NCBI GenBank assembly: GCA_027382625.1
Contig: JAJKFJ010020986.1
Coordinates: 1 to 64,000, forward strand
Length of the DNA: 64,000 nucleotides
Source of the DNA: Tetmemena sp. SeJ-2015
Lineage: Eukaryota; Ciliophora; Spirotrichea; Sporadotrichida; Oxytrichidae
Reading direction: 5' to 3'
Part shown: positions 46,144 through 57,495 of the stretch, in pieces
Layout of the letters: every line of letters begins with the position of its first letter
Numbering within the stretch: position 1 is the stretch's first letter
The notes under the pieces: model-generated
Seen by the model: only the letters and a program-made list of their open reading frames with translations
Databases searched by the model: none
What the model was told of the DNA's origin: nothing
Program-made: the position numbers and the translations under genes

Positions 46144-47889
46144 TTTACATCTTTTCTAGTTTCTTCAGATTATATTGCGAAATGGAGATTTTGTTCTCTC
46201 GACTGTTCAAATTTTAATAACTCAGCTAAATGGTTAGTTCAAATATCAAAACGAAAAGGAAAAGGAAACATTAGGGAAAAATTTTTGAGTAAGGAAACGA
46301 AGAGATAATACGAAGTGCGCTGCCAATAGCTGATGAGCCTGAGAGAGGCACTCCCATTTTTAAAAAATTTTAAAATTATAAGTCAGTTATATTAATTAAG
46401 TTGCAATTAGGAGTGGAGCACTTCGCTTATCGTATTTATTAATTATAACAGTAAGAGATAATATAGTTAGAAGGTTTTTAGTTTATAATTATTATTATTT
46501 GAGAAATGCCTGCTGCGCCTGGCGGCGATCAAAGGTGGAATAAGTGAATCTATCTGCTCGCTTTTTCCTTGATGCCTCTTGGTAAACCGTAAGTTTGCGT
46601 AATTTCACTTCGCCCATGTGATAACTCTTTTTGTAGGACTCAAGATTCCGTTCTACGATTTTCTTTGCGTAATCTCGCAGCCCTCTTGTTGAGCTTTATT
46701 TGGGATGCGTGTACTCATCTTGTGCGTACTAGAACTCTTGACAAATCCATGCAACTCTCACATTTTGGTACATATCCAATATCTGGTGGGTTAGAGGATT
46801 TATTGGACAGTTGTCGCTGATGGATAACTAATCTACTTAGTTCTCGGATTTTTTGATTGAGATGGTTCCTGGATTTGATATGGTTGAAGCGTCGCAGCTG
46901 AACTTGATTCGCTCTCGGGTTACCTACTACTTTCAGATGCTCATCATCTTTGACTTCCTTCTCCTATGCCTTTAAACAAAAAAACGCGTGGGGATTAAGA
47001 GACATCGACTTACCAAGAGTGCTTCTGGCTATTATCAGAAGTTATGAGGAGAGTGAGATGTTTCTCATTCACATCAAGTGCTGAACATGTGAGCGAAGTC
47101 AATTGCGAGCAGCTGTAGCGATGAAGTTGGCAGATTGCTCCGGATTTGATTTTGTATTCAGCTGAGAAATGCGGAGCTAGTATCCTAATCCGCTTATTTG
47201 AGATAAAGATAGGGATTTCATTCTCCAAGTAAGAGGCTCGCTATTTAAAGATTTTTGAAAAGGGCGAAACCTCCATGAGTAGTGTTGGTGTCTCAGATTT
47301 ACTCCTATCGCTTCTGAAGACCACTATGAGGTAGAGTCTCTGGCTTGATTGCATGGGGGTGATTGACGAAACCACCCAGCATTTGTGAAGGCCACTGAAG
47401 ATTCGCGGAATGGCTTTCCAATAATCACTCCTTCAAGGCAATCAACATGAGTCATTGAAAATGTTTTTGGGACAATTACAAGACTCGAGTGATTTTTAGC
47501 CTGTGCCTAATTTTGCAGAATAGATGAGTCGCATTAGTTATGAAAATGCAGCTCTAAAAATGACAAGTAGTTTTATGTGTAATACTAAATTATTGTAAGA
47601 TAATCTCAACTCAAATCAAAGTACATAACTTGAATATTAAAACTCTGACCAATTATTTAGGTTGATTAATTAAATAATTTGCAAAATCAATGCTGAAATA
47701 GTAATATTAGATATGTAAGAATTTACATTTAATTAAAAAATTTGACGAATGAGCAAAAATTAACCCAAAAACAAGGATTAATCTTTCCAAGTTCATTCAT
47801 AAAATTTTTACTGTTCAGCAGAGGCCACTGCAAGACATTATGATTCTTCTCCGCTCCTGTCTAATGTAGCTTTGTCTGATTCTAATTAG

Positions 47890-48023
47890 TCCCGCTCTTA
47901 GAGTTCAAAATAGTGCTTTATAAGTAGGAGTCAATAGCTGAGATTGATAAAATCGTAAAGTTGTGCTACTGTCTTCGAATGAGGTTGCATTAAGATAAGA
48001 TCGACTCTTATTAGATTATTTCT
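47890..48023 (-). CDS. Leucine-rich segment of array locus f (downstream part)
   Basis: In the frame set by joining across the insertion at 48024-48876: EIIQQESILSQCNLIRRQQH, then ISAIDSYLQSTILNSK. Aligns with EIIQEDLILNCNSLRVVKF... and CIDTYLNSYFKLQ of locus g. No TGA in this frame. Confidence 0.6.
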
Positions 48024-48876
48024 AATAGCATCGGTACCCAGGTCATCATCTTGTTTTAATCAAGATAGTAAGAGTTATCCGCGCCTCATGTCGACCAATT
48101 TCAAATATTTTCATCAATTATGGACGGTTGAATAAGACTACATAACTTCCGTCTAATCTCAACGACTAAATTAAAAAGGCATTGGTTTGCCATAACTTGG
48201 GGATAGTTTGAAAGAATGCTTGAATATTTAATATAAATATGCGGACGTAATTCATTTCATTAGTAAAAAAAACCTAAAAGACTATCTTAAGAGCCTTATC
48301 AATTCTTGCCTCTTTTTTATACAAGAGAAGGGGCAGTCCAAAAATTTATTGCCAAAGTCAGAATTTTTCTGGATCAACAGCTGTATGAGAAACTACTTCA
48401 GGCATGAATCATCTGCAAGAACTGGTCTATTCTTTTTTATCTATAACCAAGTGGTCATGATCACTTTAATCAATCTGAGCACGATTGCTCTGATAGTGCA
48501 GTTAAATATCGGCGGCCAACTCAGATTGGATTACTTTAGAATTAAATTAAAATCTGTGATCGGCTTAAATAATAAAAGATTGCTGCAAATTCGTCACAGT
48601 TGATCTCCGATTTCTTGTTTGTTAGATATCAAATCAAATTAAAATAAGTTTGTTCTAACATCTACTTTACAGCCCTCCTTTCTCCGCAGCCAAGCAATGA
48701 TACGAATACTCTTTTCAGTTTCTACTAAACATTTTTCGCTTCTAAGTCTAAACTTAGAGCTCCTCCAAGAATGATGCAAGTCTATAAATTCCATTTTATT
48801 TCTATATTAATTTTCTCGCATTAAATTCTCAGATATGTTATTTGAGTCTTCTAATTTTAATAAAATTGAACTATAA
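48024..48876 (-). other. Long IES-like insertion, 853 bp, pointer TTA (locus f)
   Basis: Sits between ...TQQFL and EII. Locus d (about 27.23 kb) is continuous at this codon, and locus g has a homologous 800-bp insertion. The direct repeat is TTA (TAA on plus at 48874-48876 and 48021-48023). A plus-strand frame at 48349-48603 is not kept intact in g and is not called. Confidence 0.65.
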
Positions 48877-49215
48877 GAATTATTGAGTTTCTTTATTATT
48901 TAAAGAAGGGAGGTCTAAAGATAATGTTTGAAGATTATGAATTACAGGCTTTATCAAATGGAACATTTCTTTTGAAAAGATTAATTGATATCTTTAAAAT
49001 AATTTGAGCTTCTTTAGGTTTGGAAATTTTAACAATAGCGTACATAGAGATGATGCATCCTAATCTATCCTAGGATGAGTAAGTTGAAGGTTTTCAATGC
49101 TTTTTATTGTTCCTAGAGAGTTAATTTCGATACTTTAATCAGCCAGATTACATTCATCACAACATATTTGCTTTACTCTAATAGCTTAATTTTAGGTTTG
49201 TAAATCAGATTATTC
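48877..49215 (-). CDS. Leucine-rich-repeat segment of array locus f (upstream part)
   Basis: A clean frame: VKQICCDECNLADQSIEINS, KSIENLQLTHPRIDQD, LLLKFPNLKKLKLFQRYQLI, then NLQTLSLDLPSLNN. Close to locus g at 57496-57843. TAA/TAG are Gln. Confidence 0.7.
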
Positions 49216-50460
49216 AGCTAAACCCTTATAATTAATTTACAAATTAGGAAAAAAGCAAATAGAGTTTCTCAAAGTATTTTAATTAAACTGTCTTAGTTTA
49301 AAAATACAAAAATATCGCAATTAATAATTTATCTAAAAGAAAATTAAGAGAATATTGTTTAAATTATAAATATATATTGGATAAAAGTTTAAATTGATTG
49401 GTTGATAAAATCTTATGATTATGAAGATTTTATATCTATAGTTTATTGTGAATATTGAAAAAATTTGATTGGTTTTGAGATATTAAGGCTATTAAATAAA
49501 GTATAAAATATAATTTTAATGAATAAATCTATGATACATTATCATTTTGAGCCTCTGAAATATATAATCTTAACTCAAACACAAAAATTTATCGAAATAT
49601 GTTCACGAGACATGCAATTAGACTACTTACAGAACATATCTATAGAATTATAATATCTAAAACCGGTTCAGATTCTTTTTTTCTTCATATTTTGCTTACC
49701 TTAAATAACATCTGCTTATTACTACTAATTAAATGTGTACTTCTTTTGATAAAATTATAAAATATGAATTAATTTTTCATTTCAGTTTAAATAATTTCTA
49801 AAGAGGAACAATCTCTGTGAGAAGAGAGTGAATAATTTAATCTATCTTAAATTCTGAGGTATAATTCCTTAAATATTTATTTCATTTATTATTTTTATTG
49901 CGTTTTGTAACTCTTTAAGATTAAAATATATCTTTATTATAAGTATTTTAGTTTCTAAGTTATTCTTAAATATAATTAAGGTCATAATTCAATTTGATAA
50001 TATAAAGAGATTGCAGCTAGTTAGAGAGTTATTAAATCTAATTTTCATAAATTTTTTAGCTTTAGAATTAAAATATACAGAGATCTCTTCTTAAAAAGCC
50101 TTCAATTTGCATATTAATTTCTTTCCTCTCTTCTTAACACAGTGAAGAATTTAATCTCAAAATTTAAGAATAGCATTATATTTTAGACAATTAGAGACAT
50201 AAAAAGAGAATATTTCGCATGAATTTGATTCATAATTATAAATTAGAATCTAAAACGAAATCGCTATCGTAAAAGTCTAATTATTACTTCTTTTTTCATT
50301 CATTTTTAGAAATAAACTTCAAATGATGATTAAATGTATTAATGATAGTATCATAAATAACTAAATTTCCTCAAAAAGAAAAATTATAATTTAGTTTAAA
50401 AATTAATAGATAAAAATCTTCTTATAGTTTGAGATTAATTTATAAAAATATATAATCTAT
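49216..50460. other. AT-rich interval inside locus f
   Basis: No clear middle module could be read here. The part from about 50243 on is a near-identical copy of the locus g region starting at 59352. Confidence 0.35.
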
Positions 50461-50464
50461 ATTA

Positions 50465-50960
50465 TTCTCAAATTAAATTAGCATCTTAACTAAAGTTCCT
50501 CTTTGATTAATTATTGATGAGCAGTTCTTTTATTCCTTAGATTTTATTAAAGTAAAGATCCATATCAACTTGGAAAAATTATCTTTATTCAAATGTAAAA
50601 AATATCTCTGAGCCTAAACTTAAAAAAGTTTCAAGAAAGGGAGAAGAATATCCAGTCTCATCTTTTGTATCCTCTTTTTGAAAAGTTTTTGCTTCTTCTT
50701 CCTATTCTTTATTCAACATTACTTGCTAATTGGCTAAGTAACTCAATATTGTGGGCATGGAAGTCATTCTAAGTCTTAAAATATAGCCCTTTTTATTTGC
50801 AATGAAGTCTTAAAATAAAAACTATACTTCATTAAAATAAACAAGAAGTCTTAAATTCTTTGAAGATTCGTCCGATCTGATTTACTAAGTAGCGAAATTT
50901 TTGAATCAAATCTCGGAGAGGAAGTAGCTAAAATCAAGAGCTTACATTTTTGTTCTTCAT
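50465..50960 (-). pseudogene. F-box-like N-terminal segment of array locus f, with IES and single-base losses
   Basis: ATG 50960. Nearly identical to locus g (59576-60072) but lacks single bases within the first ~70 nt (in AACTGT, GATGTTT, TACCTTCC and ATTCACAAAA of g), which breaks the frame. Downstream of the IES the sequence again matches g. Either a recent pseudogene or base-calling deletions. Confidence 0.65.
50815..50855 (-). other. IES, 41 bp, pointer TTTAAGACTTC
   Basis: The 11-base direct repeat lies at 50845-50855 and 50804-50814 (GAAGTCTTAAA on plus). Interior identical to the IES of locus g. Confidence 0.8.
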
Positions 50961-51239
50961 TTTTAAGATTCTAAATCAATTTTATATTTTAAAATTATTT
51001 GGAATAAATTTTAATTGAAATTTTTTTTTATTTTTGTATATGAACTAAAAAATTTAATTATATTCAAATTTCTTTCTATTAACTATAAATTATAATTAAA
51101 TTAATTTATAAATTTAAATATTTGATTAGAGTGGTTCACCAGTGCTGTCATGGGATATGTCCATTTCCCCCACTGCACGAGTCTTCATACAAAGTTCACC
51201 AATCAAGCAAAACATTATAACAAGTTAAGAAAGTGAGAT

Positions 51240-51350
51240 TAAGTTGTGTATAATCATGTTAAATTATAACCTTAAACAGGCGTCTAAAGTCTACTAGGAA
51301 AGTGACCTTGACGTCTGTCTCATATTCTCTAAATTTTATACCAGCAACTT
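51240..51350 (-). pseudogene. 3' tail of TBE zinc-finger/kinase gene
   Basis: Matches the last ~30 codons of the pseudogene at 1.30-2.59 kb, including the block GTGACCTTGACGTCTG and CATATTCTCT. Relative to this copy, 1.26-1.30 kb has ~24 extra bases flanked by TATAAT. Confidence 0.7.
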
Positions 51351-51906
51351 TAGTATTGATACTTATTAAGTTTTAAGAAGTATAATTAGTATTAATTTAA
51401 TGGAGCCACCACATATAAAAGGAGCTCCATCTTCACAACTTGCACCTGATTCGCTTAGTTCTCTAGCTCTATCTATTTCAGCTTGTCTTTCCTAGGATCA
51501 TATTAAATAGTAAGACTTTAGCTTCGTTCGGATTAGATCAATAATAATAACTTTGATTTTCAAATAGAAACTAGAGCAAGATGTGAAAACTTGAATGTTA
51601 AGCGTTTAAAAGTGGAAGCGCAAAGTTGGAGCAACAGGTTCCGAAGCAAGGAAGCCCTCTACAGGTACCTCACTTAGCAAGGTAAGAACTCTATATGGAG
51701 TAACAATAATCTTAGTTGGTTTTTTCCTTCCGAAATGTATGGAAAAAGATCTCGTTCCTCAAAGCAATTCTTGCGAAAAGAAAGCCTCAAAACAATCGAT
51801 GTCAACATGAGGAGATCAAACTATCCTGAGATCTCAGTCACTAATATTTATGAGATGCGATGGGAAACCCGGAGGTTGCTCTATTCCTTCCTAACAAGGA
51901 AAACTT

Positions 51907-52497
51907 CAACAAGTTGCCAGAAGAAGGTTCTTCTTTGGCGTCCTTGCTACTGTACGTGCAGAGTACCTCAAAGAGATCATTGAAGATCAAAAGGAAGAAT
52001 TCTAAGTAGAGGAGAACGACCCAAGAAGCAAGGAATAGTTATCAGGACGAAGGTTTGAGCAGCTTCAGAAGTATCCCTACTTCTCTAGTAAGTTTTAGAT
52101 TTTAACTGTGTAGAGAAACCTGGCACTGCATCTACTTAATGAAGGAGAAAAGCAAAGGTATTCAGAGCACGGAAGCAAATCAAGCATCGAGGTGAGCAGC
52201 GTCTATCACTATACAACTTAGGGACGACGAGATGCACATAGATGCGGGAGCAGGTTCGAAGATGAGGAAGCTTTGGTCATGTGCTGGCCCAACAGAAGAG
52301 AGAAAAAGGGAAACCCCTTAAGAATCCCTTTTCGAATAAGCAAAGTGACTTAAAGTATTAAGTTAAGCTTAAATACTTTCCTAAATATTCACTCTACCTA
52401 TCTCGCACATAACTTTGTCTTCTCTCTTCCACTCTCTTACAACTATTTACATTTAAATCCTCTGTATCGATAGCTTAATCATGCATCAAGTGATTGA
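51907..52497 (+). CDS. TBE-like small ORF (22 kDa-like), 5' part frameshifted
   Basis: 196 codons open to TGA 52495-52497 with many TAA/TAG as Gln. The start of the frame reads QQVARRRFFFGVLATVRAEY, then LKEIIEDQKEEF and a Glu/Arg/Lys-rich part. Upstream protein-like sequence in other frames (MYGKRSRSSKQF at 51735; NPEVALFLPNKENFNKLPEE near 51.9 kb) implies frameshifts in the 5' half. Assignment to the TBE 22-kDa gene rests on position between the kinase tail and the transposase and on size. Its function in TBE elements is not established. Confidence 0.55.
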
Positions 52498-52530
52498 GCA
52501 GCAGCTTCTTATAGTGTCCCCTTAATAAGT

Positions 52531-52896
52531 TCAGTAAAACTCAATGCCGTTGAACTCTGGCGAGTATGGAACATTAAAAACAGGAGTGATGTTCAACTCA
52601 GCGTATGCCTTCTTCGCTTCCTTTTTCTTGTGTACGCTGAGGTTGTCAACGAGTAGAACGATCTCACCGTCTGTGATCTTCTCTCTGAGCTTCTTAAGGA
52701 ACGCAACATACTGCCTCGCTTGATAGAGCGAGGAGAAGGACATAAGCTTCTAAGCCTGGTCTTCGCTGATTCCCGCAAGTAACGCACTTGTAGTTTATTT
52801 ATTTCTACTCGTAAACTTCTATGTTATCTGCTTCTTGTACCAACTCTTCTTCATGAAGGTGTTGTGTGTGAACAAGTTCGTCAGCAAAATACAAAT
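52531..52896 (-). pseudogene. TBE-like DDE transposase fragment (42 kDa-type)
   Basis: 122 codons, minus, with TAA/TAG as Gln. It contains KQTTSALLAGISEDQAQKLM, a Leu-rich stretch, IVLLVDNLSVHKKKEAKKAY (second catalytic Asp in VDN), then FNVPYSPEFNGIEFY with the third catalytic acidic residue. The N-terminal half with the first Asp is missing, and TGA follows EFY where a Trp is usual. The enzyme would excise and insert the element. In oxytrichids TBE transposases also take part in genome rearrangement (established for Oxytricha). This copy is incomplete. Confidence 0.8.
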
Positions 52897-52899
52897 TCA

Positions 52900-53995
52900 C
52901 GCTATCCTTTTCACCTGAGCAGTGTAAATATTTTTAGATTATTATAATAAATGGTTAGTGAAGTTATAAGCGTTCATCGATTCACAGTTTTGTACGTTTA
53001 TGCCATTTCAACGATAGATTTTGCTAATCTACGGAGAGATCTGAGATAAGGAAATATTTGAAGATCTTTGCGCGCTACTCAAACTGAAGTGCGCTTAGTG
53101 CGAAGAGTTTGAGGATAAAAATAATTTATGTGCAAAAATTTTAAAAAGTGCGATTTAGGAAAAAACTGTAACTCCTAACTTTCTCATCTGCAAAGCAACT
53201 TTCAAATGCGAGAGTATAGTGTGGCACTCTCAACATTTTTGCGATGGAGTTGATGTTGAGAACTGGCTATTACTACTGATAAAGGGGGCTACATCCATAC
53301 CTTAGAGTCAAAATGAAACTGAGATAAGGTGGATGTTTTTTTAAGTAATTTCGCGTTTATGCATGATTAAGTATTATAAAGAAAATTTTAAAATTACACA
53401 AATTTTTTTACTTCTATCATATTTGAATTTTATTCTAAAATATTAAAAGAAATATTTTTAAAATTTAAAAATAAATTTAATTAAATTAGTGAAAATTAAA
53501 TAAATATTATTAAACTATCTAAACTTGTTATTACTTTTTAATATTTTGTTTCTATCCTTACTAATTAATTTATATTTTTTTTAATTTCAAAATCTTTACT
53601 ATAAAATTTTGAAGCGATTCTCTTCTTTATAAATTTAAGTAAAAATGACATTTAAAATATTTAATATCTGATTAATATATGAAATCAATATTTAGGAAAT
53701 GCAATTTAATTTATTCTAAATCTTATAATCTAAAAATTCTTAAAGCATTATTGAATAAAGTAAAAGATTATATGCAGCAGTAATATTATTTAATTAAGTT
53801 TTTTAACTACTGCACAAATCAATAGGCTAGCTAGATTATTATTTAAACTTAAACAAAATAAATCTCCCTCAATCTTTTAATAGTCTATATAAAATAGTTT
53901 GAACTCGCCTGAAAAACTAAAAGTCTTACGAGCGATCTAAAAGCTTTCGGTTTAATTTATAGCCTCACACTTCACAAAATATCTAAATTCATCAA
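52900..53995. other. Mostly AT-rich; mixed-composition patch at 52.95-53.33 kb
   Basis: The patch shares ACTCCTAACTTTCTC with 11.25 kb (beside the other Tc1-like remnant). It may be the decayed end of the TBE-like element. The rest is AT-rich and from about 53.6 kb parallels 43.0 kb. Confidence 0.35.
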
Positions 53996-54005
53996 TATTT
54001 TATTT

Positions 54006-54988
54006 TAAATAAACTTATTTGCAATTTATCAAGAAAGCTTAGATATCTTATAATTAAAGTAATTTTAGAATATAATCAAATTACTAGATTTAAAAAATTA
54101 ATAAACAATGAACTACGCTACATGCATGATAGGTGGGAAAAAGAACTTTTGAGATATCTTATCCTCTTGAATTTTCTATAATTATTTACAAAGATGAGTA
54201 AAAAAGAGCTAAACATAATTATAAAGCTCAGAATAATGATAAAATAAAAAAAGCTCTGCATAACTTTTCTTGCAATAACGAGTTAATGGAATTATGGACT
54301 TCCCTTATTGATAAGGCATTTCACTCTTGAAAACTCTTCTGTTTCTAACTTATTTAATTTATGAAAATGATATTATAATTAAGCAAATAAACCACTGTTG
54401 CCTGGAATAAAAAATTTAGTTTATTTTTTAGGTATACAACCATGAATCATCTAATCATATTCATTCCATAATATAAAAAAGAAAATACGAGTTAGATTCA
54501 AGACATAAAAAAATCAAATTTTAAGTCATGGCTTTTGTTACTACTCACGAAACTAAGTGTATGAGAATCCATTAGCCAACCTCTCTAAATGATGGCCCCA
54601 TTTTCAGTTGATCTTCTAAAAAACTACTGCAACGCAGAGGGACATAGTTGAGGAAAAAAACAGATATCGTCCTTCGTTTACCGCAGGATCTCATTAATAA
54701 AATAGACCTCTTTACTAAAACAGGGCTATTAGGGATGAGTGAGAGACAATTTAATTAAATTTATCTTTTCCAGTGAGCTACTACAATTACCTTCCACAAA
54801 TCCACCATAATCCAAATCTCTCCTCACTTAAGAACACAAACTCCATTGCTACAGATTACTAACTTTTATCGCTTTTAAAGGATAAATGCCAGTGTAAAGA
54901 CATTGAGAGATATCTAACTATCACCTAAAATTCCCTCAAGCCGTCTTTGTAGCCAAGTCGCTGGTAATAAATTTAAACTATTTTATTT
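54006..54988. other. Long IES-like insertion, 983 bp, flanking repeat TATTTTATTT
   Basis: Found by comparing 53.8-55.1 kb (locus g side) with 43.3-43.6 kb (locus f side), which runs through without it. TATTTTATTT lies at 53996-54005 and 54979-54988. The part at 54.5-54.95 kb is less AT-rich than its surroundings. Carries the small plus-strand ORF at 54130-54330. Confidence 0.6.
54130..54330 (+). CDS. Small unknown ORF inside the 983-bp insertion
   Basis: 66 codons and TGA 54328-54330, open from just after TGA 54127. It reads like protein (YPLEFSIIIYKDEQKRAKHN, then KIKKALHNFSCNNELMELW). One TAA is Gln. No ATG at the left. An overlapping frame is also open for a long stretch, so coding is uncertain. 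Confidence 0.35.
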
Positions 54989-55009
54989 AATAATTAATCA
55001 TATTTTTTT

Positions 55010-55165
55010 AATTTATAAGTTTTTAAATTGGGCATAGACATCGTATAGTGAAATTTGAAGTAAATCTCCAATCATAACTTAAATTTTATAATCTCCTTCT
55101 TTCTTCAGAGTTTTGGTCACTACTTTGTATTTAAATTATTAAATACTAGAAATTTCTTTGCTAAA
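55010..55165 (-). CDS. C-terminal module of array locus g
   Basis: The frame reads ISSIQQFKYKVVTKTLKKEG, then DYKIQVMIGDLLQISLYDVY and AQFKN. Same pattern as 19.1 and 26.2 kb. Upstream at about 55.56-55.66 kb a piece with IKIEKIVDECLKRQDKRDK matches the VYIQKVVDEYF region of locus d. Confidence 0.65.
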
Positions 55166-55169
55166 CTAT

Positions 55170-56560
55170 TCTAAATAAAGCATATAATTTCATATAAAAG
55201 TAGATAATAACACAAATTAGAAATTCGTTTGGCATCGATTATGCATAATGCTTTTTATTTAAATATAATTCGAGACATCATTCAATTTTTCATATATCCA
55301 ATTTTTAAACCTTGACTGTAAAATTAAATTAGGAGAGACTTATCTCTCTACAAAAATTTGAGTTTGGTTAATTGCATGGTTCGGAGTCTAAGAATAAATA
55401 AGTCTTTGCTGATAAATCCTACCTAACGCTCAGTAGAATAATCTCATTCTATAATCTATTGAACTGCAACCATCCTATATGCTATTGTTACAGATTTAAA
55501 TAAATGGATTAGAATTTACTATAACTTGTAATTTATTTATGATTAAATCATATTTTCATTCTATTTTTGTCTTAATTCAAGTCTTTATCTCTTTTATCTT
55601 ATCTTTTTAAACACTCATCTACGATTTTTTCAATTTTAATCTGCAATTAATCTGCTGCCTTACTTGGTAATATTTCCTACCTTCTTCTTCTATTAAGTTT
55701 TCATTTTATTAAGTATATAAAGTATCATTTTAAGTTCTCTTAAATGTTCCATTCCTGCCAAAAATTCGAAAAATACTTTTTGGGAGTCTCTTGGAGAGTA
55801 AAATTTATATAGGATAATTAAAAGTTAAACCCATATCAATGGGCTAATATTTGCTCATATTTCCGATTCTTTTAGTTTTAAAGATGAATTCTTATATCTA
55901 GAGCCACAAGTAATAGTGGGATGTCTGAGATCAATTAGAATTCCTCGTTCAATCTATTTTCTTATGATAAAGATAATTAATTAGAATAAGGATTCTTTTA
56001 TCTTATTTTTGTTAGAATCTAAAAGACAAAGATCAAAAGATGATTGTATATATTTTATGTTAAAAAGTCAAAATGATAGAATAAATTTCGCATATCAAAT
56101 TAATTGACAATCGATATATTGGTAAATTGATAATAAAATATTTGAATTTTCTCAAAATCTGTTTGGCTTTATATAATTCAGCTCTTCCATATAAAGTATT
56201 TGCAGGGAATTATTTTACTGGTCCTATGGATTAAATATCAGGCAGGGAATTGTTTCGTTGTTCCCTTTTGGATTGAATAAGATAAATTTGTGAAATCTTT
56301 GAACAATTCAAGAAGAACTTTGAAGCTTATTTCATTAGAAATTATAAAATAATTTTTCAGGATTCTTTTAGGGATTTCAGACATCTTGCAGAGATGAAAG
56401 AATTTGATCAAGATGTGAAATTTGACTTTAGAAAAAATAATTGGACTAATGAGCAAAAATTAGCCCAATAAAATGAATTTTATCACTCTAAAGTTTTGTT
56501 TTAAATTTTACTGTTCAGAAAGGCCCCTCAAACATTTTGATTCTTATCAGCTGATTAATT
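55170..56560. other. Interval inside locus g, partly coding-like
   Basis: Holds the KIVDECLKR piece at about 55.56-55.66 kb. The stretch 56.17-56.45 kb is the empty site for the foldback element of locus f. No further conserved frame. Confidence 0.4.
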
Positions 56561-56569
56561 AGCTTTTAA

Positions 56570-56695
56570 TTCAATAGTTTCTTGGAGTTTAAAATAGCTA
56601 TTCAAATAAGTGTCAATACATAGATTATAAAATCTAAATTTAACTACTCTCAATGAGTTGCAATTAAGGATAAGATCCTCTTGAATTATTTCTAA
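56570..56695 (-). CDS. Leucine-rich segment of array locus g (downstream part)
   Basis: LLEIIQEDLILNCNSLRVVK, then RFYNLCIDTYLNSYFKLQET. Continuous with 57496-57843 after removal of the 800-bp insertion. Very close to locus d. TAA is Gln. Confidence 0.7.
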
Positions 56696-57495
56696 TAGCT
56701 CATTTTTTAATGAAAATAGAGTATCCCAAATTCATTTCATCAATATATTGAAAGAACTACATTCTCGCTATAATACATAGTCAAACTTAAGGATCAATGA
56801 GATAGAATTTGTAATTAGGAGTAGAATCACTTCATTAGTACCCAAAACTTCGTTCATTATATCGATAGCCTCAGCCAATTTAACTTGGCAATCTTTTATA
56901 CAAGAGAAGATATAGCATAAAAAAAAGAAATTCAAGATCAAACACTCGAAAAAAGATGTATGAGAAACTATTTCAGTCAGGAATCATCAGCAACGAGAAA
57001 TCAATTCTTTTGAGCAGTAACCAAGTGGTCATGATCACAGAAATCAATCTGATCACACTTTTTATGATAATAAAGAGATGGAGGCGCAACAAAAAACCCT
57101 AAATATCGTCGGCATCTTAGAATTTTTGCTTGAAAATTATATTAAAATCAATGATCGGCTTAAATAACTGATGATTGTAGCAAATTCATCAAATTGATAT
57201 CAGATCTATAGTTTGCTCGATAGTAAATCAAAACTAAAATAATTTTTTTCTTACATCTACTTCGCAGCTCTCACTTCTCCGCAGAAAACAATGATACGGG
57301 TACTCTTTCAGTTTCTACTAAACTTATTTCAAAGTTATTCAAATTCTATATAGAGTCTAATGGTTTATAATTTATTTAAATTGAAGACAATTTTCTCTAT
57401 CACAGATTTAATCCATTTTAATTCCATTTTATTTTCTATAAAATTCTCAGGCATGTTATTTGAATAATCTAAATTCTAATATAAATGAGCTATAA
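56696..57495 (-). other. Long IES-like insertion, 800 bp, pointer TTA (locus g)
   Basis: Direct repeat TTA (TAA on plus at 57493-57495 and 56693-56695). Removal joins KEIQQFL to EIIQEDL in frame, matching locus d. Homologous to 48024-48876, e.g. CAACCAAGTGGTCATGATCA (48.4) and AACCAAGTGGTCATGATCAC (57.0). No transposase seen. Confidence 0.7.

Larger units (their letters stand above)
44590..47700. mobile_element. Foldback transposon-like element with ~1.4-kb arms
   Basis: Left arm about 44590-46057 and right arm 46290-47700 are reverse complements around a 232-base centre. The clean part of the arms (from about 44960) matches almost perfectly. The outer ~370 bases of the left arm are a homopolymer-distorted version of the right arm. 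It is inserted in array locus f: the flanks at 44.46-44.52 and 47.74 kb are homologous to 56.17-56.23 and 56.44 kb of locus g, which lacks it. GC content is higher than the surroundings. It carries two plus-strand frames with no recognised family. A palindromic assembly artefact is the main alternative. Confidence 0.7.
51240..52896. mobile_element. TBE-like transposon remnant with pieces of all three genes
   Basis: From left to right: the C-terminal tail of the zinc-finger/kinase gene (51240-51350, minus, matching 1.26-1.38 kb), a Glu/Arg-rich ORF on plus, and a DDE transposase fragment on minus. This gene set is that of TBE elements (57, 22 and 42 kDa). Most of the kinase gene is deleted. 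Terminal repeats with C4A4 were not found. Confidence 0.7.

Noticed and set aside
48349..48603. 84-residue plus-strand ORF
   Set aside because: The homologous stretch at 57.0 kb is broken by TGA and indels. It lies in the long insertion and has no recognisable content.
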